Below are positions 16,535 through 25,500 of a stretch of DNA of 64,000 bases, piece by piece. Location: assembly GCF_042678185.1 (NCBI RefSeq), contig NZ_JBHUDQ010000010.1; one strand, written 5' to 3'. A program made the position numbers and the translations under genes. Below the pieces are notes generated by a model. The model ran no database searches and had not been told where the DNA came from. It saw only the letters and a program-made list of their open reading frames with translations. Each line of letters begins with the position of its first letter. The stretch's first letter is position 1. The stretch comes from Ramlibacter ginsenosidimutans. GTDB lineage: Bacteria; Pseudomonadota; Gammaproteobacteria; Burkholderiales; Burkholderiaceae_C.

Positions 16535-17905
16535 ATGAATTCTCGTTTTCTGGCGCTGGCGTTGGCCTGCGCGGGTCTCGCCGCTGGCGTCGCCCTTCCG
16601 GCCGCCGGCCAAGGCCTGCGCTCCACGCCGCAGATCGGTGTCCGCACGATCCCGCGTGCCGACGCCGGTCCGCAGCCGGCGGACTACATCGTCGCAGTGG
16701 TGAACTCCGAGCCGATCACCAACAACGAAGTGCGGCGGCGCATGGTGCGCTACGAGCAGCAGCTCGCCGCCCAGGGCTCCCCCCTGCCGCCGCGGGCGCA
16801 GCTCGCGCGCGAAGTGCTGGACCGCCTGATCACCGAGAAGGCGCAGCTGCAGGTGGCGCGGGAGACCGGCATCAAGGTCGACGATGCCACCGTGGACCAG
16901 GCGGAGCAGACCGTCGCCCGCCAGAACAACATCGACGTCAACGAATTGCGCCGGCGCGTGGTCGCCGAGGGGCTCAGCCCCGCGCAGTTCCGCGACGACC
17001 TGCGCAACCAGATCCTGCTGCAGCGCGTGCGCGACCGCGAACTGCAGTCCCGCGCCAAGGTGACCGAGCTGGACGTGGACGAGTACCTGCGCGACCAGCA
17101 GAACGCCCCCGATCCGGCGCTGGTGGAGATGAATCTCGCGCACATCCTGGTCGCCGTGCCGGAGAACGCGACGCCGGAGCAGGTGGCGCAGGCCAAGGCG
17201 AAGGCGGACAAGCTGCTGGAGCGCGCGCGCGCGGGCGAGGACTTCGCCAAGCTCGCGCGCGAGGGATCCGATGCGGCCGGCGCGGCGCAGAACGGCGGCG
17301 TGCTGGGGCTGCGTCCGGCCGACCGGCTGCCGCCGCTGTTCGTGCAGGCCGCAAGCAACCTGCCGCAAGGCGGCGTCAGCGACGTGCTGCGCTCGCAGGC
17401 GGGCTTCCACATCGTCAAGGTGCTGGAGAAACGCGCAGCGAGCAAGGCCGGCATGAGCGTCACGCAATCGCATGCGCGGCACATCCTGCTGCGACCGAAC
17501 GCGCAGATGTCGGAGGCCCAGGCGCGCCAGAAGCTCGCCGACTTCAAGCGCCGCATCCTGGCGGGGCAGGCCGACTTCGCGACGCTGGCGCGGGAGAACT
17601 CGCAGGACGCCAGTGCCAAGAACGGCGGCGACCTGGGCTGGGCGAGCGCGGGGATGTTCGTCCCGGAGTTCGATGAGGTGCTGGATTCACTGCAGCCCGG
17701 CCAGATCTCCGACCCGATCACCACCCGCTTCGGCGTTCACCTGATCCAGCTGATCGAGCGGCGCCAGGCCACGCTCAGTCCGAGGGAGCAGCGTGAAGTG
17801 GCGCGCAACCTCGTGCGCGAGAAGAAGCTGGACGAGGCCTACGCCCGCTGGACGCAGGAAGTGCGCGGCCGCGCCTACGTGGAGCTGCGCGAGCCGCCGC
17901 AGTGA
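16535..17905 (+). CDS. surA: Periplasmic chaperone/peptidyl-prolyl isomerase SurA
   Basis: This 456-residue periplasmic chaperone escorts beta-barrel proteins such as LptD to the BAM complex. A signal peptide is evident (to about residue 25, ending PAAGQ). The SurA N-domain starts near DYIVAVVNSEPIT, and two parvulin domains follow, with MNLAHILVAVP (near 199) and SHARHILLRPN (near 311). The gene begins 13 nt after lptD and overlaps rsmA by GTGA, so the three are very likely cotranscribed and coupled. Confidence 0.95.
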   Translation: MNSRFLALALACAGLAAGVALPAAGQGLRSTPQIGVRTIPRADAGPQPADYIVAVVNSEPITNNEVRRRMVRYEQQLAAQGSPLPPRAQLAREVLDRLITEKAQLQVARETGIKVDDATVDQAEQTVARQNNIDVNELRRRVVAEGLSPAQFRDDLRNQILLQRVRDRELQSRAKVTELDVDEYLRDQQNAPDPALVEMNLAHILVAVPENATPEQVAQAKAKADKLLERARAGEDFAKLAREGSDAAGAAQNGGVLGLRPADRLPPLFVQAASNLPQGGVSDVLRSQAGFHIVKVLEKRAASKAGMSVTQSHARHILLRPNAQMSEAQARQKLADFKRRILAGQADFATLARENSQDASAKNGGDLGWASAGMFVPEFDEVLDSLQPGQISDPITTRFGVHLIQLIERRQATLSPREQREVARNLVREKKLDEAYARWTQEVRGRAYVELREPPQ

Positions 17906-18681
17906 AGCACGTTGCGCGCAAGCGCTTCGGCCAGCATTTCCTGGCCGATGCGGGCGTGATCGACGCCATCGTGCGCGAGATCGCCCCGCGTGCCGGCCAG
18001 GCGGTGGTCGAGATTGGTCCCGGGCTCGCGGCTCTGACGCAGCCGCTGGTGGAGCGCCTGGGCAGGCTCACGGTGATCGAACTCGATCGTGATCTTGCCG
18101 CGCGCTTGCGGCAGCATCCGCAGCTGGACGTCGTCGAGTCGGACGTGCTGAAGGTGGACTTCGCCGGGCTGGCCGATCGCCTGGGCGTGCCGAAGCTGCG
18201 CGTCGTCGGCAACCTGCCGTACAACATCTCCAGTCCCATCCTGTTCGCGCTGCTGCGCTACGTGCAGCGCGTGGAGGACCAGCACTTCATGCTGCAGAAG
18301 GAAGTGGTGGACCGCATGGTGGCCGCGCCGGCCACCTCCGATTACGGGCGCCTGTCCGTCATGCTGCAGTGGCGCTACGCCATGGAGAACGTGCTGTCGG
18401 TGCCGCCGGAGGCCTTCGATCCGCCGCCCAAAGTCGACAGTGCCGTCGTGCGCATGGTGCCCTATGCGCAGCCTCCGGAGGTGGACGAGGAACTGCTGTC
18501 GGAGCTGGTGCAGGTCGCCTTCTCGCAGCGGCGCAAGATCCTGCGCAACACGCTGGGCAAGTGGCTGGAGCAACATGGTTTCGCCGGCACCTTCGACGTG
18601 CAGCGGCGGGCGGAGGAAGTGCCGGTCGCGGAGTACCTGGCCTTGTGTGCCGAGGTGAAGCGCGGTCAAGCGTCCCGCTGA
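17902..18681 (+). CDS. rsmA: 16S rRNA dimethyladenosine transferase RsmA (KsgA)
   Basis: This 259-residue methyltransferase dimethylates A1518 and A1519 of 16S rRNA in the cytoplasm. Diagnostic segments are RKRFGQHFLAD at the N-terminus, the SAM motif VEIGPGLAALT, and the catalytic NLPYNISSP (the NLPY motif). The GTG start overlaps the surA stop codon. A strong intrinsic terminator follows 60 nt downstream. Confidence 0.95.
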   Translation: MKHVARKRFGQHFLADAGVIDAIVREIAPRAGQAVVEIGPGLAALTQPLVERLGRLTVIELDRDLAARLRQHPQLDVVESDVLKVDFAGLADRLGVPKLRVVGNLPYNISSPILFALLRYVQRVEDQHFMLQKEVVDRMVAAPATSDYGRLSVMLQWRYAMENVLSVPPEAFDPPPKVDSAVVRMVPYAQPPEVDEELLSELVQVAFSQRRKILRNTLGKWLEQHGFAGTFDVQRRAEEVPVAEYLALCAEVKRGQASR

Positions 18682-18740
18682 CGCAGGTCCGTCCCGGTGG
18701 CGGGCACCGCCGATGCCTGGCTTCGACGAAGGGGCGAAAA

Positions 18741-18765
18741 AAAGCCGGGCGAGCCCGGCTTTTCT
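18741..18765 (+). terminator. Intrinsic terminator after rsmA
   Basis: AGCCGGGC (18743-18750) and GCCCGGCT (18753-18760) form a perfect 8-bp stem with a 2-nt gap. They are flanked by an A-run on the left and TTTTCTTC on the right, so the element could work in both directions. Confidence 0.85.
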
Positions 18766-18962
18766 TCTATCTGCTGCACCGGCTCATGCCGCCGCGAGCC
18801 AGTACCCCGCGTTGAAGGGGCTGCTCATGCGCAGTGCGAGAGGCGATACGTCCAGGATCTTGTCCGTGGGCATCTTCTCTCCATCGGTGGCGACCGGCTG
18901 TTGCACGGGTTCGCCCTGGGCCTCGTTCGCCCGTTCCGCTTGGCCTTGTTGCGCGGAACGGG

Positions 18963-19445
18963 CTACCGAAAAGAATAGAAACAGCGGAATGGGACTTTCC
19001 GGTCTGCCCAGTAATCTGCGGTGTCCCGGAAGATGTCCAGGAGCTGCTCGCGCGCTTCCTTGTCGAACTTCCCGTTGGCCGGGATGTGCTCCAGCACCAC
19101 GATGAAGCCTGGTTGCGGGCCCGATTTGTGCAAGGGGTCCGTCATGCAGTCGTACAGCGCGTCGAAGTTCTTGCCGAAGTTCGCGGGCAGCGTGAACTGC
19201 TGGGCGATCATGTCCAGCACGTCCTGCTTGCTCTGCGCGGTCGCCAGGTTGGCGTAGAGGAAGTGGTGGCCGAGGCGGGTGGCGGTCTCCTGCAGGTTCT
19301 GCACGCGGAACGCGCGGATCGACTGCACGATGTTGCTCCGGACACCCTTGAGGGGCGTCTCGGAAATTTCAGGACGAAGTGGTTTTTCCATCTCCGTTTC
19401 TTTCTCTCTGGTCAAAAACAGGTCCCGCTTCATTTGGGGGTTCAC
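18963..19445 (-). CDS. Barstar family inhibitor protein
   Basis: This cytoplasmic protein of up to 160 residues has a barstar fold: LGHHFLYANLATAQSKQDVLD and LPANFGKNFDALYDC are typical (the helix that plugs the RNase active site). It would inhibit the secreted RNase encoded directly upstream, protecting the producer. GTG at 19445 overlaps the RNase stop (GTGA); ATG at 19433 is an equally possible start and loses only four residues. The 40-60-residue leader ahead of the domain is longer than in Bacillus barstar. Confidence 0.85.
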   Translation of the reverse strand: MNPQMKRDLFLTREKETEMEKPLRPEISETPLKGVRSNIVQSIRAFRVQNLQETATRLGHHFLYANLATAQSKQDVLDMIAQQFTLPANFGKNFDALYDCMTDPLHKSGPQPGFIVVLEHIPANGKFDKEAREQLLDIFRDTADYWADRKVPFRCFYSFR

Positions 19446-19846
19446 TCCACGATCTTGCGAAAAATGGCGTAGGGGTCAGCGGTGTAGTAACAGGCATGCG
19501 GCATCCCCGGCGGATCTCCGCACACGATGCGCCGGGCGCCCCGGTCGCGCGATCCTGGCGCCGGCACGGTGTGTTCGCGGCTGGTCCCGCGCTTCTCGAT
19601 CGGGAGCGGGCGCTCCCGGTTGCCGAACACCGCGCCGTCCTTGTCGTACGGAAACGGTCCGCCCAGGCGGATCAGTTCGTAGGTCTCCCGACCCGGCCGC
19701 GGCAGCTCGGTGGCGTGCACCGTCGCAAATCCGCTGGCGAGCGTTCCGTCCAAATCGCCCCGCGCGTTGACGGCGGGGGCCGCACCGATTGCGACGGCTG
19801 CCAAGGTGCTGGTGAGCACTAACTTGATCGCCGCGAACCGAGCCAT
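19442..19846 (-). CDS. Secreted guanyl-specific ribonuclease (barnase / RNase Sa type) lacking the catalytic His
   Basis: This 134-residue exported protein has a signal peptide of about 29 residues (ending VNA). The body matches RNase Sa: GPFPYDKDGAVFGNRE carries the catalytic Glu78, and PGSRDRGARRIV carries the phosphate-binding arginines (100-106). The C-terminal element that should read DHY reads DPY: residue 125, codon at 19472-19474, is Pro where RNase Sa has His85 and barnase His102. One base change from CAC explains it. Cys109 and Cys119 could form a disulfide. ATG at 19846 has AGAAGG upstream. The enzyme may be inactive, or the base may be an error. Confidence 0.85.
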   Translation of the reverse strand: MARFAAIKLVLTSTLAAVAIGAAPAVNARGDLDGTLASGFATVHATELPRPGRETYELIRLGGPFPYDKDGAVFGNRERPLPIEKRGTSREHTVPAPGSRDRGARRIVCGDPPGMPHACYYTADPYAIFRKIVE

Positions 19847-19917
19847 GAACGGACCTTCTGGAGAGATCTTCAAGGGACGCCACCCGGGGCCCCTGCGGGC
19901 TCCGGTCCTGCTCATCC

Positions 19918-19931
19918 CCGGGTTAACCCGG
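19918..19931. repeat. 14-bp perfect palindrome upstream of the RNase gene
   Basis: CCGGGTTAACCCGG is fully self-complementary and lies 72 bp upstream of the RNase start. Position suggests an operator or promoter-proximal protein site; no regulator is identified. Confidence 0.4.
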
Positions 19932-19982
19932 AAACTTCAAGGCCGGTAGTGTGACAGTTGCGTGGCTTCCGCGCAAGCCGGC

Positions 19983-19997
19983 GCCCAAATTTTGGGC
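19983..19997. repeat. 15-bp palindrome upstream of the RNase gene
   Basis: GCCCAAA and TTTGGGC flank a single T. It lies between the maeB terminator region and the RNase promoter region, 137 bp before the RNase ATG. It could be a regulator site or the stem of a short RNA hairpin. Confidence 0.35.
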
Positions 19998-20023
19998 AGG
20001 GGGAAAGGCCATTCCGACACACG

Positions 20024-20050
20024 GCCGGCGCTCAACAAGTGAGCGCCGGC
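20024..20050 (-). terminator. Hairpin after maeB, probable terminator
   Basis: GCCGGCGCTCA (20024-20034) and TGAGCGCCGGC (20040-20050) form a perfect 11-bp stem with a 5-nt loop, 14 nt after the maeB stop. There is no T-tract on the minus strand beyond it, so efficiency is uncertain. Confidence 0.6.
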
Positions 20051-20064
20051 TTATGTGGATGGGC

Positions 20065-22374
20065 TCATCGGGCGGCGTTGGCGTCCGCGACGGTCAGGGC
20101 GGCGACGTTGACGATGCGGCGCACGGTCGTGCTGGCGGTCAGGATGTGCACCGGCTTGGCCGCGCCCAGCAGCACCGGGCCGATGGCGATGTTGCCGCCG
20201 GCGGCGGTCTTGAGCAGGTTGTAGGAGATGTTGGCCGCGTCGATGTTCGGCAGGACCAGCAGGTTCGCGTCGCCCGCCAGGGTGCTGTGCGGCATCACAT
20301 GGGCGCGGGCGCGGTGGTCCAGCGCGATGTCGCCATGCATTTCGCCATCGACCTCGAGCCACGGCGCCTGCTCGCGCAGCAGGTCCAGGGTGTCGCGCAT
20401 CTTCTGCGCGCTGGGGTGGTTGCTGCTGCCGAAGTTGGAATGGCTCAGCAGTGCAACCTTGGGCTTGAGGCCGAAGCGCAGCATTTCCTCCGCAGCCATG
20501 ACGGTGATCTCGGCCAGCTGGCCGGCCGTGGGGTCGTAGTTGACGTGCGTGTCGACCAGGAAGACCTGGCGGTTCGGCAGCATCAGGCCGTTCATGGCGG
20601 CATACACATTGCAGCCCGGGCGCTTGCCGATCACTTGGTCGATGTAGCGCAGGTGGATGTCGGTGGTGCCCCAGGTGCCGCAGATCATGCCGTCGACATA
20701 GTCCTTGTGCAGCAGCATGGCGCCGATCAGCGTGAGGCGCCGGCGCATCTCGATCTTGGCCATCTGCACCGTGATGCCCTTGCGGTCGGTCATGCGGTGG
20801 TAGGTCTGCCAGAAGTCGCGGTAGCGCTCGTCGTACTCGGTGTTCACGACGTCGTAGTCGCGCCCCTCCTGCAGGCGCAGGCCGAACTTCTCGATGCGCT
20901 GCGCAATGATCTTCGAGCGGCCGATCAGCGTCGGTCGCGCGACGCCCTCGTCCGAGACGATCTGGGCGGCGCGCAGCACGCGCTCCTCCTCGCCTTCGCA
21001 GAAGGCCACGCGCTTCTTCGGCGCCGCCTTGGCCGCCGTGAAGATCGGCTTCATGGTCGTGCCGGAGGCATACACGAAGGTCTGCAGGTGCTCGCGGTAG
21101 GCGTCCATGTCCTTGACCGGACGCAGCGCCACGCCGCTCTCCTCGGCGGCCTTCGCGACCGCCGGGGCGATCTTGATCATGAGCCGCGGATCGAACGGCT
21201 TCGGGATCAGGTACTCGGGGCCGAAGGACAGTTGCTGCCCCGCGTAGGCCGCGGCCACCACTTCGCTCTGCTCCGCCTGCGCGAGCTCGGCGATGGCGTG
21301 CACCGCGGCGATTTCCATCTCCATGGTGATCGTCGTCGCGCCGGAATCCAGCGCGCCGCGGAAGATGTACGGGAAGCACAGGACGTTGTTGACCTGGTTC
21401 GGGTAGTCCGTGCGGCCGGTGGCGATGATGCAATCGGCACGGGCGGCCTTCGCCACGTCCGGGTCGATCTCCGGGTTCGGGTTCGCCAGCGCGAGGATCA
21501 GCGGGTGGGCCGCCATCTTCTTCACCATCTCGGGCTTCAGCACGCCGCCTGCGGACAGGCCGAGGAACACGTCGGCGTCCTCGATGACTTCGCTCAGCGT
21601 GCGCGCCGAGGTCTCCTGCGCGAACTGGATCTTGTCCTCGTCCATCAGCTCCTTGCGGCCCTTGTAGACGACGCCCGCCAGGTCCGTGACGTAGATGTTC
21701 TTGCGCGGCACGCCCAGCTTCACCAGCAGGCCCAGGCAGGCGAGCGCCGCAGCACCGGCGCCCGAGGTCACCAGCTTCACGTCCTTCAGCTGCTTGCCCA
21801 CCACCTTCAGGCCGTTGAGGATCGCCGCGCCGACCACGATGGCCGTGCCGTGCTGGTCGTCGTGGAAGACCGGGATCTTCATGCGCTCGCGCAGCTTGCG
21901 CTCGACGTAGAAGCAGTCCGGTGCCTTGATGTCCTCGAGGTTCACGCCGCCGAAGGTCGGCTCGAGCGCCGCGATCACGTCGACCAGCTTGTCCAGGTTG
22001 TCCTTCTCGGCGATCTCGATGTCGAACACGTCGATGCCGGCGAACTTCTTGAACAGGACCGCCTTGCCTTCCATCACCGGCTTGGCCGCCAGCGGGCCGA
22101 TGTCGCCCAGCCCGAGCACCGCCGTGCCGTTGGTGATCACCGCCACCAGGTTGCCCCGCGCGGTGTAGCGGAACGCGGCGGTGGGATCCTTGACGATCTC
22201 TTCGCAAGGCGCGGCCACGCCGGGCGAATAGGCCAGCGACAGGTCATGCTGGTTGACGAGCTGCTTGGTCGCCGCGATCTGCACCTTGCCCGGTGTCGGA
22301 TGCTCGTGGTACTCGAGCGCCGCGCGGCGCAGTTCGTCGCGCTTGTCGGAGGCCTGGGACGGAGTGGAGGACAT
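20065..22374 (-). CDS. maeB: NADP-dependent malic enzyme with phosphotransacetylase-like C-terminus (MaeB)
   Basis: This 769-residue cytoplasmic enzyme oxidatively decarboxylates malate to pyruvate, feeding gluconeogenic carbon and NADPH. The malic N-domain shows TNGTAVLGLGDIG (82-94) and the metal site PVFHDDQHGTA (168-178). The NAD-binding domain has VTSGAGAAALACLG. From about residue 445 there is a phosphate acetyl/butyryltransferase-like domain (RVAFCEGEEERVLRAAQ), which in MaeB is regulatory and not catalytic. AGGAG precedes the ATG at 22374. Confidence 0.95.
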   Translation of the reverse strand: MSSTPSQASDKRDELRRAALEYHEHPTPGKVQIAATKQLVNQHDLSLAYSPGVAAPCEEIVKDPTAAFRYTARGNLVAVITNGTAVLGLGDIGPLAAKPVMEGKAVLFKKFAGIDVFDIEIAEKDNLDKLVDVIAALEPTFGGVNLEDIKAPDCFYVERKLRERMKIPVFHDDQHGTAIVVGAAILNGLKVVGKQLKDVKLVTSGAGAAALACLGLLVKLGVPRKNIYVTDLAGVVYKGRKELMDEDKIQFAQETSARTLSEVIEDADVFLGLSAGGVLKPEMVKKMAAHPLILALANPNPEIDPDVAKAARADCIIATGRTDYPNQVNNVLCFPYIFRGALDSGATTITMEMEIAAVHAIAELAQAEQSEVVAAAYAGQQLSFGPEYLIPKPFDPRLMIKIAPAVAKAAEESGVALRPVKDMDAYREHLQTFVYASGTTMKPIFTAAKAAPKKRVAFCEGEEERVLRAAQIVSDEGVARPTLIGRSKIIAQRIEKFGLRLQEGRDYDVVNTEYDERYRDFWQTYHRMTDRKGITVQMAKIEMRRRLTLIGAMLLHKDYVDGMICGTWGTTDIHLRYIDQVIGKRPGCNVYAAMNGLMLPNRQVFLVDTHVNYDPTAGQLAEITVMAAEEMLRFGLKPKVALLSHSNFGSSNHPSAQKMRDTLDLLREQAPWLEVDGEMHGDIALDHRARAHVMPHSTLAGDANLLVLPNIDAANISYNLLKTAAGGNIAIGPVLLGAAKPVHILTASTTVRRIVNVAALTVADANAAR

Positions 22375-22582
22375 TTCGGGGGTCTCCTGGACGCCGATGC
22401 TGCAGGCGTCTTGTTCTGCAAGGAAAAGAGGCTGGGATTGTAGACCTCCGTCCTGCTTGGGGCCGGGGAAACCCTAGCGGACTGGCGCCCCGCCCATGCA
22501 GGTTGCGCATACCCTTGCCGGCAAAGAGCATTGGCGCGCGCGGCGGTGCGACCGTACAGTGCACCTGCCCAGGAGGAAGCAC

Positions 22583-25500
22583 ATGGCTGCCATCACCGAA
22601 GCCCAGCGCGAGGAGCGGATCGCCGCTGTCGTCGCGCGGGCAGACCCCCGCGAATCCACCGGCGACGTCCCGCTGGATACCTTCTCGCGAGAATACTTCC
22701 GCCAGGTGGACCTGGACGACCTCGACGAGCGAACGCCCGAGGACCTGCTGGGCGCCTTGCTGTCGCACTGGCAGTTCGCCTCGCAGCGCACGCCCGGTGT
22801 GCCCAAGGTGCGCGTGTTCAGTCCCTCGCCTGGCGCGGACGGCTGGGGTTCACGCCACAGCGTCGTGCAGGTCGTCAACGACGACATGCCCTTCCTCGTC
22901 GACTCGGTCTCGCTGGAGATCGCACGGCAGGGCCTGGTGGTCCACCTCATCGTGCATCCGGTCTTTGCGGTGAAGCGGGATGCCCGAGGCGTTCTGCAGT
23001 CGGTCGCGCCGCGGTCCGCCGCGCCCGACCTGCCGCGCGAATCCTGGATGTACATCGAGGTCGATCGCATGGTGGATGCGGAACAGCGCGCCGCGCTGTG
23101 CCACGGCATCGAGCGCGTGCTGGCCGACGTGCGCGCCGCAGTCACCGACTGGAAAGCCATGGTCGCGCGGCTGGACGAGGCGCAGCAGGAGCTCGCCTCG
23201 CCGCCTCCCGGCCTAGCCCCCGAGGAGGCCGCCGAGAGCCGTGCCTTCCTGCAGTGGCTGGCCGACGACCATTTCACCCTGCTGGGGTACCGCCGGCATG
23301 ACCTGGTCGAGCGGGACGGCGAACTGGCGCTGCAGGTGGTGCCGGGCAGCGGGCTGGGTTTGCTGCGCGAGGGCCACGGCGAGCAGTCCGCCAGCTTCGC
23401 GGCGCTGCCGCCGCAGGCGCGGGCGTTGGCGCGCACACCTTCGCCGCCGCTCACGGTCACCAAGGCGAATACGCGCTCGACCGTGCACAGGGATGGCTAC
23501 ACCGACTACATCGGCGTCAAGCGCTTCGACGCGCAGGGCAAGGTGCTGGGCGAGGACCGCTTCATCGGCCTCTTCACTTCCAGCGCCTACGCGGCGCGCG
23601 TGGCCGAAGTGCCGCTGCTGCGGCGCAAGGTCGAAGCGGTCGCAAAGCGCGCCGGCTATGCGCCCGCCGGCCACCTCGCCAAGGCGCTGGAGCATACGCT
23701 GGAGACATTCCCGCGCGACGACCTGTTCCAGATCCCCGAGGACGAACTGTTCGACACGGCCACCGGCATTCTCGCGGTGGGCGAGCGCCATCGCGTGCGC
23801 CTCTTCATGTGGCAAGACCGCTTCCAGCGCTTCGTCTCGTTCCTGGTGTTCGTGCCGCGCGAGAGCTTCTCCACGCAGCTGCGCCTGAAGTTCCAGCGCA
23901 TCCTGATGCAGCAGCTGGATGGCACGCACATCGACTTCGACGTGCTGCTCTCCGGCACCCAGCTCGCGCGCATCCACTTCACCGTGCGCGTGGCGCCGCA
24001 TCCCATGCCGGCGATCGACCGCAAGGACCTGGAGCGCAGGCTGGCCACGGTCGCGCGCCGCTGGGAAGACGAGCTGCGCGACGCCCTGGTCGAGGCCGAG
24101 GGCGAAGCGCGTGGACTCGAGATGGACCGCCGCTGGAGCGCCGCGTTCCCCGTCGCCTACCGGGAACGCGTGACGGTGCGCGCCGCCGTGCACGACATCC
24201 GCAAGCTGGAGTCCCTCACAGAGGAACAGCCGCTGGCGCTGGCGCTCTACTGGCCGCTCGGTGCGCCCGAGGGTCGCCTGGGACTGAAGGTGTACCGGCT
24301 CGGCGCGCCGGTGGTGCTGTCCGACAGCCTGCCCATGCTGGAGCGCATGGGCGTGCGCGTGCTGGCCGAGGACAACCACCGCATCGAGGTGGGCACCGGC
24401 GCGCCCATGTACCTGCACGACTTCGCCCTGGAGGCGCAGCCGAACGAGGAGGTCGATCCGCAGGCCCTCGCCCGCCTGTTCGAGGATGCGTTCGCGCGCG
24501 TGTTCCGCGGCGAGGTGGAGAACGACGACTTCAACCGGCTGGTGCTGCTGGCTGCGCTCTCCGCGGAGGAAATCGTGGTGCTGCGCGCCTATGCGCGCTA
24601 CCTGCAGCAGATCGGCTTCGCGCAGTCGCAGGCCACGATCGCCGCGACGCTGGCCGCGCAGCCGCGGATCGCGCGCATGCTGGTGTCGCTGTTCCGGCTG
24701 CGCTTCGATCCGAAGACGCACGACGAGGCCGGCGCCACCGCGCAGGTGAACGCGCTCGGCCAAGCCCTGGACAAGGTGAGCAACCTGTCCGAAGACCGCG
24801 TGCTGCGCCAGTTGCTGGCACTGGTGCAGGCGACGCTGCGCACGAACTACTGGCGCACGGGCGTAGGCGCGAGCGGCGAGCCCGGCCCGCGGCGCGCCTT
24901 CCTCAGTTTCAAGCTCGACTCGCACCAGGTGCCCGGGCTGCCGCAGCCGCGGCCGCTGTACGAGATCTGGGTGTACGCGCCGCGCTTCGAGGGCATCCAC
25001 CTGCGTGGCGGCAAGGTGGCGCGAGGCGGCCTGCGCTGGTCCGACCGCCCCGACGACTTCCGCACCGAGGTGCTGGGCCTGGTCAAGGCGCAGATGGTGA
25101 AGAACACCGTGATCGTGCCGGTGGGCTCCAAGGGCGGCTTCGTGCTGAAGAAAGCGCCGCCCGCCAGCGACCGCGAGGCCTTCATGAAGGAGGGCGTGGC
25201 CTGCTACCAGGACTACCTGCGCGCGCTGCTGGATCTCACCGACAACCTGGTGAACGGCAAGGTGGTGCCGCCGCCGCAGGTGGTCCGCATCGATGGCGAC
25301 GATCCCTACCTCGTGGTCGCGGCCGACAAGGGCACGGCCACCTTCTCGGACTACGCCAACGGCATCAGCGCGGAATACGGATTCTGGCTCGGCGACGCCT
25401 TCGCCTCCGGCGGCAGCAAGGGCTACGACCACAAGGCGATGGGCATCACGGCGCGCGGTGCGTGGGAGAGCGTCAAGCGCCACTTCCGCGAGCTGGGCCT

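Noticed and set aside
14054..17482. 1,142-codon minus-strand frame opposite lptD and surA
   Set aside because: It spans two unrelated real genes and has no domain; a codon-bias artefact.
19951..22443. 830-codon plus-strand frame opposite maeB
   Set aside because: Antisense to a clear malic enzyme; the product is repetitive and has no family similarity.
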